Positions 46,246 to 59,211 of a stretch of DNA of 64,000 bases are shown one piece after another (positions within the stretch are counted from its first letter, which is position 1; every line of letters begins with the position of its first letter). The position numbers were made by a program, and so were the translations under genes. Under the pieces are notes generated by a model that made no database searches, was not told where the DNA came from, and saw nothing but the letters and a program-made list of their open reading frames with translations. The stretch spans positions 1,633,066-1,697,065 of the forward strand of contig OY811987.1 in NCBI GenBank assembly GCA_963681505.1, read 5' to 3'. Source of the DNA: Eunapius fragilis. Its lineage: Eukaryota > Porifera > Demospongiae > Spongillida > Spongillidae.

Positions 46246-48589
46246 ACAACGAATAGCAAATGCTAAATGAAGCCATGGGCTAACTTTATAGAATATAGCA
46301 AGCACAACAAAACTCAAAACCAGCGCAAACAAACGATCGCCTCAAATCAATCCTCTCCGGCAGTCAAAAATTACGTTACAATTTTTGGGAGACAATTTTT
46401 TTACGGTAGTTACGTGATTTATCCAAGTACCTACTCTGGCAGAGAGGAAAAGCTGCCCGAAATGTGGACGGGATATGCACCCTGTGAAGAGGAGAGCAGT
46501 AAATAAAGAGCAAATGGGATGGGGATGCCCAAGAAAAGGTTGTAGGCAGGAAGTAGCTCTGCGTTCAGGGACACACACACTAACCCAACAACATACATCT
46601 TATCACGCACATGGGATAAGGGTGGGGTAGCTAGAAAAGAACCGGGGAGGTTAAGGCTGGGCAGGAGCCGAGGAGACGTCCCGAAAGCTAGCAAGGAGCG
46701 GCCGGAAGGAGAGCTACGCTTTCAAGAGGAGGACCAACGAAATCCAGCACCGTTTCAATGAAGACGTAGAGGACAAGCTGGATGAGGCAGAGGTGGCCGT
46801 CGCCAAAGCGGAGCCCACAGCGGAAGGGCGTGCGAAGGAGGCGTTGACTGAAGGTAGGCAGCTAATCGCCTACAGGCAGAAGCTGCTAAAACTGGCCGAC
46901 CGGTCCCAGAAATTTCGGACGCTCATTACGTATTCCTGACGCGTCATTGCAAACGTCCGTTAATTTTCCGCGCACGCGTCCATTGACATGTATGGAACAA
47001 AGTGCATTTCTGTTCAGTATATATCAGGAATCAACAGAAATAAAAACGGTCAAAAATATAGTTAAGGACATCTTTCACTATGCGTCATTGATGAAACAAA
47101 AAAAATTCAGGGTCTATCTGTAGGTTCCATGGCATGTAGAAATTGTGTAGAAATTTGGGTTTTGTCAAGATGTTTGTGCATTTTTCTCAGGATCTGTGAT
47201 AGTTGCAGTAAAAACCAGTTATTATAATGTTACGAAGAGTGTTTCAGACGTAGCTTGAAACGCAAAACCAGGTATAAGCCATTTCCCGCCAAAAAGAAAA
47301 GGTGTTATCCAATATAATATTGACGGCCCGCAGCCTATGCCTGTACAATGTATGGCGCACGTGATGCGTTTCCAATATTATTGTCGTACAAGTAGATAAA
47401 AAATTTCTCTTTGAGAAAGAGAGTGGGATGTAGGATTGGGATTGGTGGTGTAAAAAGCAAGGAAACAAGACACATTATGGATTGGTACCAGAATACAACA
47501 AGACGGTCCTATACATTTAGCCAAGAACCATGCACTTTGAATTTCAATTAGCTAAATGTAGGACCGTCTTTTAACGTATGTTCTGGCCAAAAACCTGTAC
47601 GGCTTTGACCGTATAGGCCACAGCGGTTGTTGCGGCCCTTCCGTCTCATTAGGAAGATGTTAAAATGACCAGTATGGCATTTTTTAAATTTTATTTTATT
47701 TTAATATCTAATGTGCACAGTTCAATATAATTTTTAAAAGTGCAAACCTGTTTAAGCTGCTTAATTTTCATTGTTATCATCCGCCTGCAAGTTTCGAGCA
47801 ATTACGAATAGGATTGTGTCAGCTCCATAGAGTGTATAGGATCATGCATGCAGCATATGTTCAATCTGTGCAATGAAGAAGTCGTTTGATGAGAGATTGC
47901 TCCCTTTGATAAAACATAAACAACATTCTCGTTTGCATAAATGCAATATCCTCCCATCTCGAAACTGCCGTGCCGTCCAGAAAACCTCCCATCTCGAAAC
48001 TGCCGTGCATGCCGTCCAATGTGTACATGCATGTGTACTTTAATAAAATTTAATTGTAATATAGCTCAGTGGCGGATCCAGGGGGGGGGGGTGGGGGGGG
48101 GGGGGGGGGGTGGCGGGGGTATACCTCCCCCCCCCCCCCCCGCCAATAATATCTCATTAATTATTCATTGTGGCGTATGTGCATGTACTTGTAGACTAGT
48201 AGTTGACCGGACCTTTTCAGCAGGCGCTAACGAAGTATATACGTACCGTATTAGTTATTCTTGAACAGTACACGCAGGCTGCCGTAGGCCGGCTAGGGGT
48301 CCGGCCTGACAGGTCGGCCTGGCAGGCCAAATTAGTAGAAGTTATAGTTTATAAATGTCAATCATGGTGTTACGTTATACGATGTCAATCATCGAAGCGT
48401 GTCCGTCGGTTTTTACGATTTCTATACGGCATTACCTTCTGCTCAGCGGCTCAAACCTGTTTCAAACCTGGATCTGTGGGAATACAATCCCGAGGAACTC
48501 GTGAGATTCACGCCATTGCGAAGGTTTAGTAGTACTGTAGTAGTGCAAACACATCCGCTGTCTGGCATCATTTCAAGGTCAATACATCA

Positions 48590-48946
48590 ATGGAGTATGC
48601 AGATAAAGCGTGGTGTGATTACTGCCACAGGCCATTCTCCAGGGAACACTGCACTTTGTCTAGACACATTGAACGGCATCACAAGGATGAACGACAATGT
48701 GTGTGTCGCAGTCACTGTTTTCGCAACACAGTTAAGGAGGAATATGATCCTTGGCTTCGACTCTCGGAGATCAGATCAGTAGATGTCATGGCTTCTTTAG
48801 ATCCTTTGGAATGGTGTAAAATGCACAACACACAATTTCCCACTATTGCAAAGCTTGCTCGAAAGTACCTGGCTATTCCAGCGTCATCCGCTCCATCAGA
48901 AAGCGGAGTGTTTTCAAGAGCCCAGTTGATCCAGGAGCGACAGTGA
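48590..48946 (+). pseudogene. Internally deleted hAT transposase, right copy
   Basis: Same 118 codons as 38,792-39,148. Confidence 0.7.
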
Positions 48947-50416
48947 TGGAGCCTGCATGTCCAGAAATAGTGACATCAGTGCATAACTCGGCTTAAAATT
49001 GTGATTAAAAAATTCTGATTTCACCGTTAAACTCACCAGACACTTTAGAGATTTATCACGTTATTAAAACAGCTAATTAATTTTTATAAAAATATTATTA
49101 TTTTCGCCGATTATAAATGAATTACAAGTCTGCATGGTAGGGGAGTTGGGCAAGGCCATCGGTTTGATAGAAATGTCCCAAACTAAGGCTATCGTTGATT
49201 TCAGAATCTAACCTTGCGCATGCGCATCTGTCTTTAAACGTTTTAGATCGCAACTCGTGCCATTAGAGGTCACGTGAACTGTTATTTAAACCATGTTACT
49301 GAACCCGCTATAATATGCTTCCCTGTCGCCTGATAAGTATTATTTCGGCGCAGCCCAACCTTCGCGTTTTGTGGAAGTTCGGGTATCAAGCCAGGCTCGT
49401 AGGCTGGGTTCGGTCGACACCCCCGCCCGTACAGGCCAAGCTAGTTCCGCTTGCCCGAGCTGGTTCCACCTGCCCAAGCTAGCCTGGTTCCGCCTGCCTA
49501 AGATGGTTCCGCTAGCCCAAGCTGGTTCCGCTTCTTTTCGCTTACCATGAAAATAACGTTGCTAATGAATTAATCATGAGTTATACGTACAAATGAAAAT
49601 TAGCGAGCGTGAGGTAATACTAACGGTACCGTGACATCTTGGGCCTGGGGCGCCCACGGCCCGTAACGAACGGCAGTCAGAGTGGCGGGTCCGGGGTACG
49701 TCAAATACATGCCAGTATATCGTTCATTAAGGATATTCTCTGGCTTGCGAGTTAACAGGACTAATATAACTTTCCTATCTACGATCCATCAGGGCAGTTA
49801 ACTCGCAAGCCAGACCTACTTCGTAATCGAACGGCGCAACCCCATGTAAATTAATCTGTCAGCCGTTGTGCAGTTCAATATAACGAAGTAGGTCTGCCTC
49901 AAGCCGGACCTATATACTTCGCAACGCTTGCTTCTGTAGTCTCGCTCTTGCGAGCTAGAAAAAAAAGTAATTCTTGTCATATGTTTATTTTGACATGTTT
50001 CTACGCAATTATGCGATGTTTTGTGCCTTCAACATTGCAAAAGTTGCAAAGCTGCAGGGGCAATGGTGAAGCTAACAGCGCTCTCCCGGCCCATACCCCC
50101 TAGCTGGGCGGGAAGACCTCTCCCCCACTAGCCTACGGGCCTGCAAGCTTATAGCAAGATCGCTATCAGAGGGATACAAATCTTGGTATAGGCTTGAAAA
50201 TGCGAAGTTCGGGCTACGCCCAACTAAATAGTGCATCTTCTCGAAAACAGTTTGTATAATTGGCGGTGCGCTCCTTTTAAGTCCATTGCACAAGGATCCG
50301 TTTATTCATATTGACCTACTCGATCCGACTGAGGATGAAAAAGGTTGCTCCTGAGTTGTAGAGATTCCATAGGCGTAGGAAAAGGGGGTGGGGGGCCAAA
50401 AGTCATCCATTTTCAC

Positions 50417-51012
50417 CGTATATAGTAATCAGTGATACCATATTACGTGGAATTCAATGAATAATATACCCCTCCCCCCCCCCCCCCCCCCCCCTTACCC
50501 CATATTAGGGCTGTTCCTATGCCTAGTCATCTTTCATTCATATTATTATATCACCCTCAATCACTTCATCCAGTAGTATACTTGACTCACTATCCCAGTG
50601 CAATATTTATAATTATACAGGTACATGGTTATACATGTAGATCTCATGATCACATACATATGCATGTACGTGTCTTTCTTACAAGCACTGTTCAAAACAG
50701 ATGATGGCTCGCTATCATGATTCACGTACACAATGGCAAAGATAACATGTACTGGCCTGTCCCAGCAACCAATTGTCTGACCTCTTTCCTTGAAACGTGT
50801 ACATAAAACCCACAATTTTGACTCCTAATTAAATAGGCAGTACTTATGAAACCACAAAGACCTGTGAGTTCTCTCTCTGTCAAAAATACCAGCCCTTCAA
50901 CTGTTGATACACAAACATGCAAACTCATGTCAACGCTATAACTTTAAATCATATCACATAATGCATATACAGTAGCAAGCTGATGACCACACAAAATTTT
51001 CCATTTGAGTTG
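50417..51012. other. Unique sequence after the duplicated end, no recognised gene
   Basis: Contains a poly-C run (about 50,471-50,494). Short open frames only. Confidence 0.4.
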
Positions 51013-51733
51013 TTCTTCTGGTGCAAGTTGGAAGGGTGACTGGCACAGTCCATAAGGGACGCTACATTGTTCAGTATGATGGGTCAAGTCCTGGTGGTCA
51101 TGTAGGTAGGCCTCCGCTCACTGGGGAATAAATACTTCCACTCAACCCTCTGGAGTTGGTTTTTTGTTTAACCTGGGAAGGGGGTGGGAGAAAAAAAAAA
51201 AACAGTACCAGTTCGAGAACAAAACTTGACAGGATATCCTTCCCACAGTGCCCCCTGCTTCCCATCCATCCATGCATTGCCCCCTGACATTGTGATGTGA
51301 TGGAGAGGTGGAGACAATTGGGAAGGAGGGGACAGTTTATGGGAAAGGGCAACTGATGGATAGGAGGGGACAATCATACAGTGACATGGGGAGAAGAAAC
51401 AAAGGGCTGACGACCATCTCTTGAGCAAATTTTGTCATCCACATTGTCATTATTATAGGAGTACCCCACTGCAATGTCGAAGGTGACCATCTGCTCAGTG
51501 GTAAAGTGTATGCTCCCAGGGCCAAGTGGGTAACCACACTACTGCCCTTAAATAAAATGACCCAATTGAGCCAAAGCAGGATCAGCGGTTGGAGAAGAGA
51601 CAAAAACACTATGAGTGAGGCTGTCATGGTTGGCATGGCAGCAGCTACAGCAGCAGCACATGTTGCAGAGATACAAGATTCCAACCATTACCCTAAGCTT
51701 AAAAAGTCACTGCGAATACATGTAACTCCCTAA
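51013..51733 (+). CDS. Possible spliced gene end (two exons), unknown product
   Basis: Exon about 51,013-51,105 reads LVQVGRVTGTVHKGRYIVQY then DGSSPGGHV and ends at GTAG|GTAGGC. Exon 51,459-51,733 follows acceptor TATTATAG, joins in phase (G-V-P-H-C-N-V-E-G-D), and runs LLSGKVYAPRAKWVTTLLPL, SEAVMVGMAAATAAAHVAEI to a stop. The first exon looks like a small beta-barrel (Tudor/chromo-like) strand pattern; the Ala-rich helix and basic tail are not recognised. The upstream start was not found. Moderate evidence of coding from phase-consistent splicing only. Confidence 0.35.
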
Positions 51734-53119
51734 CAATCAAACTCAGAAGTGTTGCATACCTATCTTATAGTGCTAAAGTTATAGCTGCATTGTCTCCCTG
51801 TGGTGTCCTCCATCTTGCCCAGAGTCCAGGATACTGAGCAGTTGAAAATGTTTTTAAAAATACATATATGTTGGCAGGAGAGGAAATGATGTTATCAACT
51901 ATCAATGTGGAGTGTCTAATTGTCTGTAATGAATAATACAATAGAAGGGTTAAAACCCCACCCCATACATGTAATGGACCAATGGACAGGGTTAATGGAC
52001 ACATGTGTAGGGCCAGTGACGCATACATGTAGGGTACATACCTCCAAATGGTGTCCTCACTGCAGAGGACGGAAGATAGGGTCACACATCTTCATAAAAC
52101 CTGCTTAACTGTTAGGGCTTCTGGTGAGGTGACATGGAGTGGGGACATCATGCGATAATGTTATGTTCATGTCCCTCTCACCCCTCACTTCTTACTCCCA
52201 CTCTACTCCTTTTTGGTGGTGCATGATAACACATGCAGACTGTGTGAGTACACGTAGGGTAGAGGAGGAGGGGAAGAGGAGGAAGAAGAGGATGAGAGAG
52301 AATTAACAGCAATGCAATACACAGGTGCACTACTTGCCTTCCATTGTATCCCCACAGTCCCATATCACATAACAATTGGTGTAGCGTCACGTGTGCATGC
52401 CAACTTAATAAGACACAATAGATAAAGGGCCAGCCCAGTTCAAGTTATATTCACAACTGCTTAGTAACAGTTGTGTTTCAAATGCATCCCTTACGTAAAC
52501 CTGGGCAGATTCTGACCTCCAGTGGCCATGCCTCTTCAATAAGTGATGGACCACAGACAATGATGCTTCCTACCCATTTGGGTCTACCATTGCCCTAACA
52601 TATCCGTAGTGACAGGCTCCTTGTGCATCTTTTGCTGTGCCAACCCACGCCCGAGCCCTGCCAATGTCACCTACATCCGCCAACAATGACAATTAAACCA
52701 GCCACCTGATGCAGCCAGACCAGTGCATGCATTGCTGCAGCTCACGACTTAACAGACTCACCCAGATATTGGAGGTAAAGGAATTTCCTGTTTCCTGCAC
52801 TGGTAATAGCGCAACACCTTTGCCTTGCCTAGAGCTGCCCAACTGTTTCCATCTCTGAAGGTGCCCAGGGACTTTTTAGTTGTGCTGTCAGGATTAGTGC
52901 TTGGCATCAGCTCAGGGGCCCAGCAACAGCCAAACTCCAGCTGCTAGCACACCTGTATAGGGAAATAAATTAAGCCTGAGAACAGTTCTAATAACCCAGC
53001 CAACAGTGGCCTGGTCCTGGCTAAACCACTCCAGGTTGATGCCCACCCTTCAGGGAAGTGTGGCTGCACCACCAATACAGGCCTTTCCAAGGGTTCCATT
53101 GACACAGAGGTCAACAGTT
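51734..53119. other. No recognised gene
   Basis: Includes a stretch (51,895-51,960) shared with the MITE at 30,699 and a purine-rich run near 52,260-52,300. No convincing exons. Confidence 0.4.
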
Positions 53120-53134
53120 CAGTGGCAGATCCAA

Positions 53135-53168
<34 letters not shown>

Positions 53169-53398
53169 TCAGGGGCACGTACCCCCCCCTTTCGTCCTTC
53201 TAATTATATATTCATACATGTAGTTGCCTAATATAGCAATTTTAATTGCATTATAAACGTATAGCTATCAAAGCTTACGCGCTTCACCCCACCCCCTTTC
53301 AGTGACATACGCCCATTTCTCACTAAATAATGCAATTTAATGATTGGTGCCCCCCCCCCCCCCTCCCCCCCCTTCGAAAATTCCTGGATCTGCCCCTG
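53120..53398. mobile_element. MITE with CAGTGGCAGATCCAAGG ends and 5-bp TSD CAGTT
   Basis: Left end CAGTGGCAGATCCAAGG plus a long G run; right end a C run plus TTCCTGGATCTGCCCCTG. CAGTT flanks both sides (53,115-53,119; 53,399-53,403). Same family as 5,525. Confidence 0.8.
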
Positions 53399-53403
53399 CA
53401 GTT

Positions 53404-55659
53404 GGCCCTACCAGCCATCAATGACTTGCCCACCAGGTCATGGCCCTCTTCAGGCAACAATACGTACCAGCCCCATCAAAAACACAAGCAGGTTTGTTGT
53501 ACTCCCACCTAAAATCCATGTAACAATGGCAGCTCATACACAAGTGATGCAAACAATTCACCATCCGGACATAGCAGTGGCCCAAAAGGAGCCAACTTCC
53601 ACCATGGCACTACCTAAGCCCTCCTCCTAACAACTTTCACCACCAGCCCTGGTGGTGGCCCAACCAATCATTCTTCTCACCCGGGCAGCAAACAGTAAAC
53701 ACATCTGTAGACCACCTTCATTCCGTATGTTAAACCAAATGAGCAGCATAACCATCTGAAAATAGATCTATGGTTTGTGGCTGTGGAGATGGTGTCCAAC
53801 AAAATCAGCACTATTAAATCGCAGAACTGAATATTGATATGCATGATGACAGCTCTGAAGTTGATCATCCACATGGTGGTTCCACCTTGAAGATAGATTG
53901 ACTATGAGTTGGATCATGATCGTCCTAGGAGGAAAAGGAAACATTCTACTTCCAAAAGGCAAGGCTTATGACTAGATGTTTGAATGCCAAGACATTGCAG
54001 TGGCCAGCCACAAAGACAAACCTTTGAAAAAAAAAACCTTCCAAAAAATGATCTGAGGCCCGTTGAAGGTCTATATCGAATCATAACCACTAAGTGCCTC
54101 ACAGGGAGCCAAACTGACTTTTCCCTTGTGTGCAACCAAACCCACACATTCTAGAGAATTCCTCACCCACGCACTGGCCCTTTCTACCTCTGTCTTACCC
54201 TTAACTGCCCTAATCCAGGTACATAACTGCTCCCTTAGATCACCACAGCTTAACCAACAGTCAATTGCATAAGTTTAGAGAACACATACGGTACAGACAA
54301 CAAACCAAACAGCAGCACTGAGAAATGAAAATACTCAAAATACATGCAAGCACTTGCTATGCCATCCCACACAGTGCTAATCCAAGTTTAAATATAAACT
54401 TACTCACCAGGTCAGAAAAGCATCATTATCAGCCCTTATAACTAAATTTCTGTTTCCATACAAATTTTTTACATGACACAGTATGGGCACCAAGCCATTC
54501 CCAATTCCCGCAAACTGACAAGCAAATACATGGTTTAGCGCTTATCATCTCGATGTAACCCCTCCCCCCCCTCCCCTGCCCCAACAACAGCAAGGGGTTC
54601 ACAAATTAACGCAGTGTTCGCTTGTGCTAATTGCTGATTCGGCCTTGCATATGCCCATAGTTGCTAACCGAATTTTGTTTCCTTGTCCCAGATAGTCCCA
54701 TTGTCCCAGAATGCTATTTTAAAAATAAACGGTTATTCGTTAAGTCACATCCTCTCTACAATGATGATCTCATTTGCACTTGCGGTGTTTCCCTCAAAAC
54801 AGGTATTAAAAATAAAACCGTATGTAATGATTGACAGCTGTTCCAGCATCAGTGCATGGCTAAGCGTACAATCCAATGAGTTCAGTGATGCACTATATTA
54901 TAGGTAGTACCAGGCAACATGATGTGTGTTTTACTGATCGGTATGTATTAGTAGGAATTGTAAGAAGGCCTGCCATAAGGTGAAATAGCTTGGAAAACCT
55001 GGCCTTACGTTTTTTAGCCTAACTACATGCCAAGAATCTTGGTCAATAATTTTGGGGATCTATCCAAGGGGTTAAGAACAGTTACACAGGCTTGTGGGTT
55101 ACTATACTGCACTTACCTACTACCCCACACATGTGCTCCCAATCAGTCAACAAGCATACTGAATCATTGGGATCCCACAGAATGAAAACATTCCTCCCCC
55201 ATATGCCCATAAGGTAGATAATCTTATGTCCGGCTAATACAAGAATGTAACAAAGGTGGGTGTGGTAGGGTGTGGCTTCTGCCCCCCCCCACCCCTACCC
55301 CCGGGCAACTATGTATGCCATTGGTTTGATTTGGCTTAAAAAGGGTTCTCACAATTTTAATCCACATCTACAATCCACTCTGTATCTAGTACCTACCCAA
55401 AACTGTACATTCGGCCGCCCTTTGTCGAACGCTGGGCAGCTATCATTAGAACTGCCCAAACTGCCCTCCCGATCGTTATCTTTACAACTCACCACCCACA
55501 CCACTGTCAAGTTGTACGCCGGTAGCCAACTTTGTGGCTGTGTGATCTTGCGCCCTCCGCACTTGGATCGTCTCTTAGCTCGCCTACGACGCAGGAATAA
55601 CGGGCAGTACTAATTTAATCCAGTGTGTAATCCAGTGTGTCACAGTGACAGCCCCTCTG
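53404..55659. other. No recognised gene
   Basis: Several short open frames (the longest 55,272-55,613, plus, 113 codons) show no recognisable family. C runs near 54,563 and 55,282. Confidence 0.4.
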
Positions 55660-56406
55660 CATGGCCGTAGACAACTTTCAAAGTTTGGGGGGGCTATAAT
55701 GACTGGGGGTGGGTGCAGTAGGGGGCGTGCCCCCTGCTGCCCCCAGAAAGGGGGTTTGGGGGAGCGCTGTAAGCTCCCCCAATGGGGTCTGGGGCGAAGC
55801 CCCAGCCGCTTTAACCTTTTCCTAATTTGTTGTTAGCGAAAACTTAACATTAAATGCAGAAATTGACCCGGCTCTATACGGTATAGCAAAGAATGCTATT
55901 GCTGTATATTTTAGTTAGTTGACCTTTTCAAACATCACTTGCCGCCGCGGAGAGTTTTTGATCAGCTTTGTCATTTCTTCGATAGTGTCTAGTGTATCAC
56001 GAAGGATTACATTTGCCTTTACTGCGTCTTGAACAGCTAAGTTCAGAGCATGGCCATAGCAATGGGTATACAAAGCTCTATACTCTTTTCGAAGTAGGCC
56101 TATAGTAGTTGATATACAGCCTGCCATTGAACTAGCCCCATCGTAGCACTGGCCACGACAATTCTGAAGTGAAAGGGATAACCTCAGCAAAATGTCTTCT
56201 ATTGTTCGGATGATGCTTTCTGCAGAGATAGAGTCCATGCTGTGGACTATACTCTACTCACGATCGACCGCTATCAGATTACAGCTGTAAGTAGTTAATT
56301 CTAATTATACGAGATACGGTTAACATTTTAATATTTTCTCTCAAGGAAAATTTTGGGGGGGGGGGGCTCAAGCCCCCCCCCAAGCCCCCCCTTGTCTACG
56401 GCCTTG
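55660..56406. mobile_element. hAT-like element with CATGGCCGTAG ends and 5-bp TSD CTCTG
   Basis: Left end CATGGCCGTAGACAA, right end TTGTCTACGGCCTTG, each followed inward by G/C runs. CTCTG flanks both sides (55,655-55,659; 56,407-56,411). It carries a hAT transposase fragment on the minus strand. The 5-bp duplication points to the hAT5 type. Non-autonomous deletion derivative. Confidence 0.8.
55915..56238 (-). pseudogene. hAT transposase central fragment
   Basis: 107 codons: SLQNCRGQCYDGASSMAGCI, then YTHCYGHALNLAVQDAVKAN and EMTKLIKNSPRRQVMFEKV. CRGQCYDGA and CHGHALNL-type blocks are diagnostic of the ZMYM1-like hAT group. Both ends of the transposase are missing. Confidence 0.8.
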
Positions 56407-56411
56407 CTCTG

Positions 56412-58131
56412 CTCGCACTTCGTCGCGGTTGCTTAAAAGTAAATAATAATGGTGTCTATAAGACCAGAGATGATATACATAATACACCGCGAATACACAC
56501 ACCTGGGGTGAAGTACTAAAGGGAAGTGCCCACACATACCTGAGATGAGGGAACTAATACTAATGTTACGTGGCCATAAATCGTCCCCTCTCACGTGATT
56601 TTATATTCTCATATATGGCTTAATTGTCCCTGCTGCTGTACCTGTTCGCTTCAAATTCTATATCAGTATATGGAACGACGGCATTTACAAAATGTGGATA
56701 CGTACGCACGCTATGGAAAAGGAGCAACATAAAACGAACGTTTCCCAGCTCTCACACTCATAGCGCCATCACGTGGTCCGTCGAATATAAAAGTTATAGG
56801 ACTTTGGTGGCCTTACTTATACACTTAGCCTTCATTGATGCCTTAGTTGTTCTGAAAAACACACTCAGTTACTTATAATGTCCATCCGACAGACCTAGGA
56901 CTACTCCGTGTTCGACAGACATAAACTTCAAACGACCTAGGACTGAAAGCTCTATATTAGTAATCCAATTAACCAAGACAAAGCTCCTACGTATAGAACC
57001 AAACAAATGCGTTCCTAGGCGTAAACAAAGAACGTACCTAATTTAGGTGCAGTCGAGTTCCAACGCAGCAAGAACTGAACCAGAGATGAACGCTATTGCC
57101 ACCCGGGCGTTTTTAATTATTATTTTAAATGTGTTCAATAGGTACCCTATAATGACCAAAGTGTCCCAGGAAGCAAGAAGAAGAAGCCTATGGGCATGAG
57201 AACCTGGTTGAAAGTTGCCTTGATCATGTTACTTTCATCTGGAAGGGTGGATGCAATACCTTCCTATCTTCAAATCAGAGCAACAAGAAGAATAAAGAAA
57301 AAAAAATCATTATTAAAAAAGCAATTTTCCATACATCTCTATGGAGGAGTACTAATGTTTATGAGGAAGCTAGTAGTAGAGGCTGAAAATTAGCAGAGTG
57401 ATAGGTTATGATGCTATCTATCATGGGACTTCACGGGTTCTTAACTAGTGACTTTCCATGATTTATGGCATTTTTACCCCATACATTTCTATGGACGCGT
57501 GCGCGGGAAATGTGACGGACGTTTGCAAAATTGGTAATGAGCGTCCGAAATTTCTCGCAATGCAGTAATTTAATATTAGGCTTCTTATCACAGAGTCATT
57601 GCATGTAGCGACTCTCTTTGCTCATTGCCTACTTCGGAATTCTTGAAACCGGCATATCATGTTGCCTGTCAATTCTGTAGGGCCGACCTTTTAGCTTATC
57701 ATTTCTTTGCATTGGCGATTTCCTCATTTGTGCTAAGTCCATCAACGTGCTCTTTTATAAGTAGTTCATGCACGGTACGCTAACTCCGTTGCCAACATGA
57801 ATGCCTCCATTTGATAAACGCACGTCCTTCTATCCTGAGACTGCATGGACTAAAGCATCTACAACGGCTCTCAGAGAAGAGATGATTGTATCTCATGTAC
57901 GCGTGGCTTTTCTGAGTTTATATCTGGAACGCGGCCCGCGAAACATCTCTGGCAACTGGCTGGCAATCGCTACCAGGGATCGATCCCCTATCAAGATTTT
58001 CCTCATCAGGAAGAGATGTCATGTGATTTGTCCACTATGAAGTAGACCCTACATGGATGTGTCCACCTGTGTGATAGAGGTGTGTAGTGGCCTAGTGGGG
58101 TGTGTTTAGCCAGGTGTGGAGGGAGAGGAGG
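56412..58131. other. No recognised gene; diverged repeat at 57,475-57,560
   Basis: 57,475-57,560 is an inverted, diverged match to 37,107-37,200 (GGACGCTCATTACG and CGCGCACGCGTCCAT blocks), a dispersed repeat. Other short open frames (for example 57,801-58,040) are unassigned. Confidence 0.4.
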
Positions 58132-58150
58132 TGACTGATGGTGGTGTATG

Positions 58151-58155
<5 letters not shown>

Positions 58156-58190
<35 letters not shown>
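58156..58190. repeat. (GT)n microsatellite
   Basis: Uninterrupted GT run; neighbouring His/Thr or Val/Cys frames are its translations. Confidence 0.95.
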
Positions 58191-58192
<2 letters not shown>

Positions 58193-58539
58193 ACGTCGAC
58201 TATGTGCATGTGTATGTGTGTTTTTATGTGTGTTAGGTGTGGGTGCATTGTGCATATGTTATAGCTCTTCTGGTCAGAGGGTGTATGGCTTTGTCTCTGG
58301 GAAATGACTGTGGGGATTCAAGACGTTCATCAGACGAGACCAATGGGCTGCTTCCTAACGACAAGCTCACACTGTACTGTTAGGTGAGCAGCAGCTGGCT
58401 TGATTAGTTAATTACTTGCTCATGCATGTAAACACATGCACACATGCATATCACTATACACACATCACATATCATACATGCATATGTATATTCTTCACAC
58501 ACAACACACATACAGTACACGTACACACACAAAGCACAC

Positions 58540-58541
58540 AG

Positions 58542-58582
<41 letters not shown>
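58540..58582. repeat. (CA)n microsatellite
   Basis: CA run following a looser CA-rich stretch from about 58,430. Confidence 0.95.
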
Positions 58583-58584
<2 letters not shown>

Positions 58585-58852
58585 TGATTGTAGTGTCAAA
58601 TGTGATGAACCAAAATCATGATGTCCAACAGTCCCAAGGTTCCAGAGTGTAACCTCAGTTCATGCAATAGAACGATAGCTATTTCAGAGACATCATGTTC
58701 ATGTCTATGTTCTGAAGTAAAGGTGGAGCAAAATGTATTGTTGATCGTTTCATTTAATGGCTCCTCCCCTTTGAAGAGCGTTAGTCTATACAAAAACAAT
58801 GAGGGTACTATCTGCTTCAGGTCCGATACGAAATGTGTGTGTGTGTGTGCAT

Positions 58853-59010
58853 GAGGGGGGGGGGGGGGGGGGCTGCTTGCCGTACGATGATTTATATGTT
58901 GGTTTGTGCGCGCGTGCGTGATAGTGTGTGGAGAGCGGAGGGGGGGGCGGCAATTGGTCCCAGAGGGCGGCATTTCATATGAATGGGGGGGGGGGGGGGG
59001 GGGGGGGCCG
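58853..59010. repeat. G/C homopolymer-rich MITE remnant
   Basis: G-runs at 58,855-58,872 and 58,985-59,007, then a short C-run and GGATCCGGGGCTGGCAG near 59,032, probably a degraded relative of the CAGTGGCGGATCC family. Confidence 0.4.
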
Positions 59011-59211
59011 CCCCCCCCAAGCCTATGCTGGATCCGGGGCTGGCAGTAGGCACGGCAGTTTAAATACGTTCGCACTTTCTCTGCAGTATTGTACACGCGT
59101 GCATTAATCAAACGCGCTACGTATTCTTTTGCACAGATGACAGGTGTCCAAATACTCGGTACACTGTTCAGACGTTCGGCCGTGACGTTCTGAATATCGT
59201 ACAATGCCTCG

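Larger units (their letters stand above)
40818..50416. repeat. 9.6-kb segment, right copy, starting at the N gap
   Basis: Repeats the left copy. The first ~2.5 kb carries many single-base deletions relative to it (for example CCAGCCATGG to CCAGCATGG and GGCTCCGGTA to GGCTCGGTA), then identity becomes nearly complete. Contents at offset ~9,800: PAP-like 5' exons, zinc ribbon, minisatellite, CATGGCCGTAG MITE, perfect foldback, composite repeat and hAT derivative. Confidence 0.93.
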
